Shown here in pieces: positions 61,068 to 64,000 of a stretch of DNA of 64,000 bases. The notes beneath the pieces were generated by a model, which was not told where the DNA came from, did not search any database, and worked only from the letters and a program-made list of their open reading frames with translations. The DNA lies in contig CANGIT010000002.1 in assembly GCA_947454155.1 (NCBI GenBank), positions 146,508 through 210,507 of the forward strand. The letters run 5' to 3'. Position 1 is the stretch's first letter. Each line of letters begins with the position of its first letter. Both the position numbers and the translations under genes were made by a program. The stretch comes from Chitinophagaceae bacterium. Its GTDB lineage: Bacteria; Bacteroidota; Bacteroidia; Chitinophagales; Chitinophagaceae.

Positions 61068-64000
61068 ATGTTTCACCTCCGTTACCGTTTTATGTCATTG
61101 GCATTATTGACGATGTCGTTGATAATTAGTTTTCCTTTTATAGCAGCAGCCAATGATTCCGACGAAGTGTCGAATCAGCATGCTTGGAAGATTGTAGTAT
61201 TAGGCTCTTCAACCGCTTACGGCACAGGCGCCAGCACCTACGACAGCTCATGGGTGGGCCGTTTTACCAGTTATGTGCACAGAAGAAATGAGCATACACA
61301 AGTATTCAATTTGTCGGGATCAGGTTATACCACATATCAAAGTTTAAGACCTGATGGCTATGTGCCACCTGTCGGTCGTCCAACTCCAGTATCGGGGCAT
61401 AATATCACAGCAGCATTGGCTCTGCATCCGGATGCTATCCTCATCAACATGCCATCCAACGATGCCAAGTATTTATATTCGATGGATGAGCAAAATGAAA
61501 ATTACGACGCTGCCATTCGTTTGTGTGATTCCGCCAACATTCCTGTATGGGTTACTTCCAGTCAACCTCGTAATAATTTAAGCCAGACACAGATGTCGTT
61601 GCTGACGCAACACAGGGATATGGTCTTCAATCGATTTGGTACAAAAGCACTTGATTTTTGGAATGGCATAGCGAATGCGGATGGCTCTATCATCTCTTCT
61701 TTTAATTTTGACAACACACACGTAAACAATTCTGGCCATCTGCTTTTTTATAACAGGGTAATGGCTGCATCAATTTTGGATAGTTTGGCCGCGCGTTTGG
61801 CCGGCCCATTTGTAGTGAACGCGGGCAGAGATATTTACCTTGAAATGTCTGCTTCATCTGCAACATTGAACGGATCACTTTCTGCTTCCGGTGGTGTAAT
61901 CACCTCTTATCAATGGAATCAGCTATCCGGTTCATCTGTCATTATTGACAATTCTTCTTCCGCAATCACAAGCATTTCAGGGCTTGCCGAAGGACAATAC
62001 TCATTTGAACTTACTGTTACGGATGATCTTGCCAATATTGGCAAAGACACGGTGGTTGTTTTTGTGGGCTCAAGGATTTTAATTGATTTTGGTCCTCAAT
62101 TCTCGGGTACACCCGATGCCAATGGCAGATACTGGAATAATATTTATGCCATGTACAATGGGGTAAGATTGAAGAATGCAGTGACAACAAATAATGTTAC
62201 AACCAATTTGGGATTGGAAGTGTTGAACAGAATTGATGGCAACTTCAATATCGTGGGGCCGGGCACTGTTAACGTTGGCACTCCATTTGGGGCCATCGGA
62301 GACTATGTGGCCACTGCTACAGCAGATTATACATTTGCTCAACCCTCTGCTACAAACGGTCAATGGAAAATTACGGGATTGGAGCCCGGTAACAGCTATG
62401 TGATCAAGTTTTGGGGCGCCAAAGATACTCTGCTGGATGAAAGGTCGATACAAATCAAACGAAGCAGTGATAATGACTGGCAAGAGTATAACGCGGTGTT
62501 GAATACGGATTATAACAATGCCGCTTACTTCACGGTATCTGGTGTTTCAGATGTAACTTTCGATATTCGGGTGAAAGCAGGCAATCCTTTTGGATACATC
62601 AGCCTTATCGATATTTACAGGGCTTCATCGCATCAGGGAAATATTTCTCCGATTGCGCGCGCAGGAAATGACGCCAACGTGGTGCTTCCCAATTCCTCAA
62701 CCCTATTGAATGGTTCTTCCTCAACAGACCAGGATGGTAATATCACTTCTTATCAATGGAGGAAAATCTCTGGTCCTGTTGCCGCAATATTCGCTGATCC
62801 CAATGCTGCTCAAACTACAGTGTCGGGCCTCACTGATGGTGTGTATCAATTTGAATTAAGTGTTACAGATAATGATGGTGCTGTGTCTTTGGATACTGTT
62901 GAAATTACAGTAGGTAACAGGGTGCTGGTTGATTTTGGTGCAGTGGTTACCGCTTCTCCGGATGCCAATAATAATTACTGGAATCATGTGGCCAACGGAA
63001 GGCCAGGTGTAAAACTTGCCGATGCCATCAATACCATCAATGCTAATACCGGTATTGCCATGGAAATTGTCAATCGTATCGATGGTACCTTCAACACTGC
63101 AGGCCCTGGTGTGAATTCGGGAAATACGATTGGAGCTGTTGGTGATTATCCTAGCAGTGCCACCACCGACTACGCTTTTTCTCACTCCAGCGCTACCAAT
63201 GGCTCCTGGAAATTGAGCGGTTTGGATCCTGCAAAAAATTACACGGTTAAATTCTGGGGTACTAAGTCTTCAGTTAATCCCAATTTCATTCAAATCAAAA
63301 GAAGTGATGAAGCTTCATGGAAGCGCTATGATGCCTCTTTAAACAAAGATTACCTCAACGCAGCCATTTTTAATGTGATCGGAAATACAGAGGTTTCATT
63401 TGATATCAGGACTGAATCACCTTATACATTTGGTTACATCAGTCTGGTAGATATCTTGGTGTCGAATGGCCCATGTTTGCCTTCTTCTTCTACAAATACA
63501 ATTAACGCGTGCAGCAGTTATGAATGGAACGGTACGGTATACACACAATCGGGTACATATACTTTCAATACAGTCAATGCCAGAGGTTGCGATTCTACTG
63601 CCACATTGGATTTGACCATCAACCAACCAACCAGCAGCAATGAGTCAGTTGTGTATTGCAACAGTTACGAATGGAATGGTACGGTGTACACACAATCGGG
63701 TACATACACTTTTACTACTAATAATGCCAATGGTTGCGATTCAGTGGCTACGCTCGATTTGATCATCAACCAACCAACTAGCAGTAACCAGTCGGTTGCA
63801 TCATGCAACAGTTACGAATGGAATGGTACGGTGTACACACAATCGGGTACATACACTTTTACTACTAATAATGCCAATGGCTGCGATTCAGTGGCAACAA
63901 TGGATTTGACCATCAACCAACCTACCAGCAGCAATGAGTCAGTTGCGTCTTGCAACAGTTACGAATGGAATGGTACGGTGTACACACAATCGGGTACATA
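61068..64000 (+). CDS. Large secreted SGNH-hydrolase/PKD/repeat protein (3' end missing)
   Basis: 977 codons visible, open to the window end. Signal peptide MFHLRYRFMSLALLTMSLII with FPFIAAA. An SGNH/GDSL-type hydrolase domain occupies about residues 40-255: block I VVLGSSTAYG (catalytic Ser48), block III-like MPSNDAK, and block V DNTHVNNSGH with the Asp/His pair. PKD domain 1 lies at about 260-335 and PKD 2 near 525-615. Between and after them lie two copies of an unrecognised module of about 180 residues (62076-62625 and 62922-63462; RILIDFG/RVLVDFG, NRIDG, SATNG-W, KFWG, FGYISL-DI). From 63513 come 49-residue repeats. A T9SS sorting domain is expected beyond the window. Probable surface esterase or acyl/acetyl hydrolase of polysaccharides; substrate unknown. 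Confidence 0.85.
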   Translation, partial: MFHLRYRFMSLALLTMSLIISFPFIAAANDSDEVSNQHAWKIVVLGSSTAYGTGASTYDSSWVGRFTSYVHRRNEHTQVFNLSGSGYTTYQSLRPDGYVPPVGRPTPVSGHNITAALALHPDAILINMPSNDAKYLYSMDEQNENYDAAIRLCDSANIPVWVTSSQPRNNLSQTQMSLLTQHRDMVFNRFGTKALDFWNGIANADGSIISSFNFDNTHVNNSGHLLFYNRVMAASILDSLAARLAGPFVVNAGRDIYLEMSASSATLNGSLSASGGVITSYQWNQLSGSSVIIDNSSSAITSISGLAEGQYSFELTVTDDLANIGKDTVVVFVGSRILIDFGPQFSGTPDANGRYWNNIYAMYNGVRLKNAVTTNNVTTNLGLEVLNRIDGNFNIVGPGTVNVGTPFGAIGDYVATATADYTFAQPSATNGQWKITGLEPGNSYVIKFWGAKDTLLDERSIQIKRSSDNDWQEYNAVLNTDYNNAAYFTVSGVSDVTFDIRVKAGNPFGYISLIDIYRASSHQGNISPIARAGNDANVVLPNSSTLLNGSSSTDQDGNITSYQWRKISGPVAAIFADPNAAQTTVSGLTDGVYQFELSVTDNDGAVSLDTVEITVGNRVLVDFGAVVTASPDANNNYWNHVANGRPGVKLADAINTINANTGIAMEIVNRIDGTFNTAGPGVNSGNTIGAVGDYPSSATTDYAFSHSSATNGSWKLSGLDPAKNYTVKFWGTKSSVNPNFIQIKRSDEASWKRYDASLNKDYLNAAIFNVIGNTEVSFDIRTESPYTFGYISLVDILVSNGPCLPSSSTNTINACSSYEWNGTVYTQSGTYTFNTVNARGCDSTATLDLTINQPTSSNESVVYCNSYEWNGTVYTQSGTYTFTTNNANGCDSVATLDLIINQPTSSNQSVASCNSYEWNGTVYTQSGTYTFTTNNANGCDSVATMDLTINQPTSSNESVASCNSYEWNGTVYTQSGT
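63513..64000 (+). repeat. 147-bp tandem repeats, near identical, running off the window
   Basis: Units begin at 63513, 63660, 63807 and 63954 (exactly 147 bp apart, 49 codons). Unit 1 is diverged (CSSYEWNG); units 2-4 are almost identical at DNA level. Each codes SYEWNGTVYTQSGTYTF, two Cys (CNSY and GCDS) and TINQPTSSN. The fourth unit is cut by the window edge. Confidence 0.96.

Noticed and set aside
63513..64000. CRISPR-like array
   Set aside because: Units are 147 bp, contiguous and in frame within a coding sequence; no spacers or cas genes.
1..64000. Mobile elements, prophage, integrons, tRNA or rRNA genes
   Set aside because: No transposase, integrase or phage genes were recognised, and no tRNA-like cloverleaf or rRNA sequence was noticed by eye.

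Overview
The window looks like chromosomal DNA of a Bacteroidota bacterium, most likely close to the Chitinophagaceae. The evidence is a giant secreted protein with a type B gliding-motility C-terminal domain followed by its PorP/SprF partner, a TonB receptor with a CarboxypepD_reg-like N-terminus, RRM-type RNA-binding protein, many lipoproteins and AQ-type signal peptides, a general lack of Shine-Dalgarno sequences, and repeated TAnnTTTG promoter -7 boxes. No tRNA, rRNA, transposase, integrase, phage gene or CRISPR array is visible. The family-level placement is inference.

Layout. 1-3.9 kb: end of a YCF48-like secreted protein, then hutH-hutU. 4-10 kb: outer-membrane and lipoprotein genes, a P-type cation ATPase and an orphan ABC ATPase. 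10.2-10.7 kb: two tandem, related, terminator-ended elements that look like structured small RNAs. 10.7-12.5 kb: psuK-psuG (pseudouridine breakdown). 12.5-19 kb: SIMPL protein, lipoprotein, L,D-transpeptidase, RRM protein, cyclophilin, an exported Ppx/GppA-fold protein and an anchored coiled-coil protein. 19.2-24.2 kb: a Mur ligase-like gene, hutI and bifunctional ftcD, which complete histidine degradation (His to urocanate to imidazolonepropionate to formiminoglutamate to Glu plus methenyl-THF). 24-33.5 kb: envelope and secretion genes, including a secreted NUC1 nuclease and the T9SS giant protein with PorP/SprF.

33.5-42.5 kb: SDR protein, YkgJ cysteine-cluster protein, parE, a DUF1835-like gene, parC and an ABC-F ATPase. 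42.5-47.3 kb: an 18-copy heptamer array, DUF3347 protein, TonB receptor, DUF1648 membrane protein and a paralogue of the 24 kb secreted protein. 47.4-58.1 kb: housekeeping genes: thrS, infC, rpmI, rplT, an arginine decarboxylase-like gene, bacilliredoxin, lgt, yajQ, type B bL31, a GlmU-like sugar nucleotidyltransferase and tpiA. 58.2-64 kb: a flippase, two membrane proteins of unknown role, and the 5' part of a large secreted SGNH-hydrolase protein ending in near-identical 147-bp tandem repeats that run off the window.

The most interesting unexplained signal is the tandem RNA-like pair at 10.2-10.68 kb. The two copies share several conserved blocks, a stem with compensatory changes, the same two tiny overlapping reading frames and a C/G-rich terminator. 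Coordinates and motifs were read by eye; no homology search, RNA folding or expression data were available.
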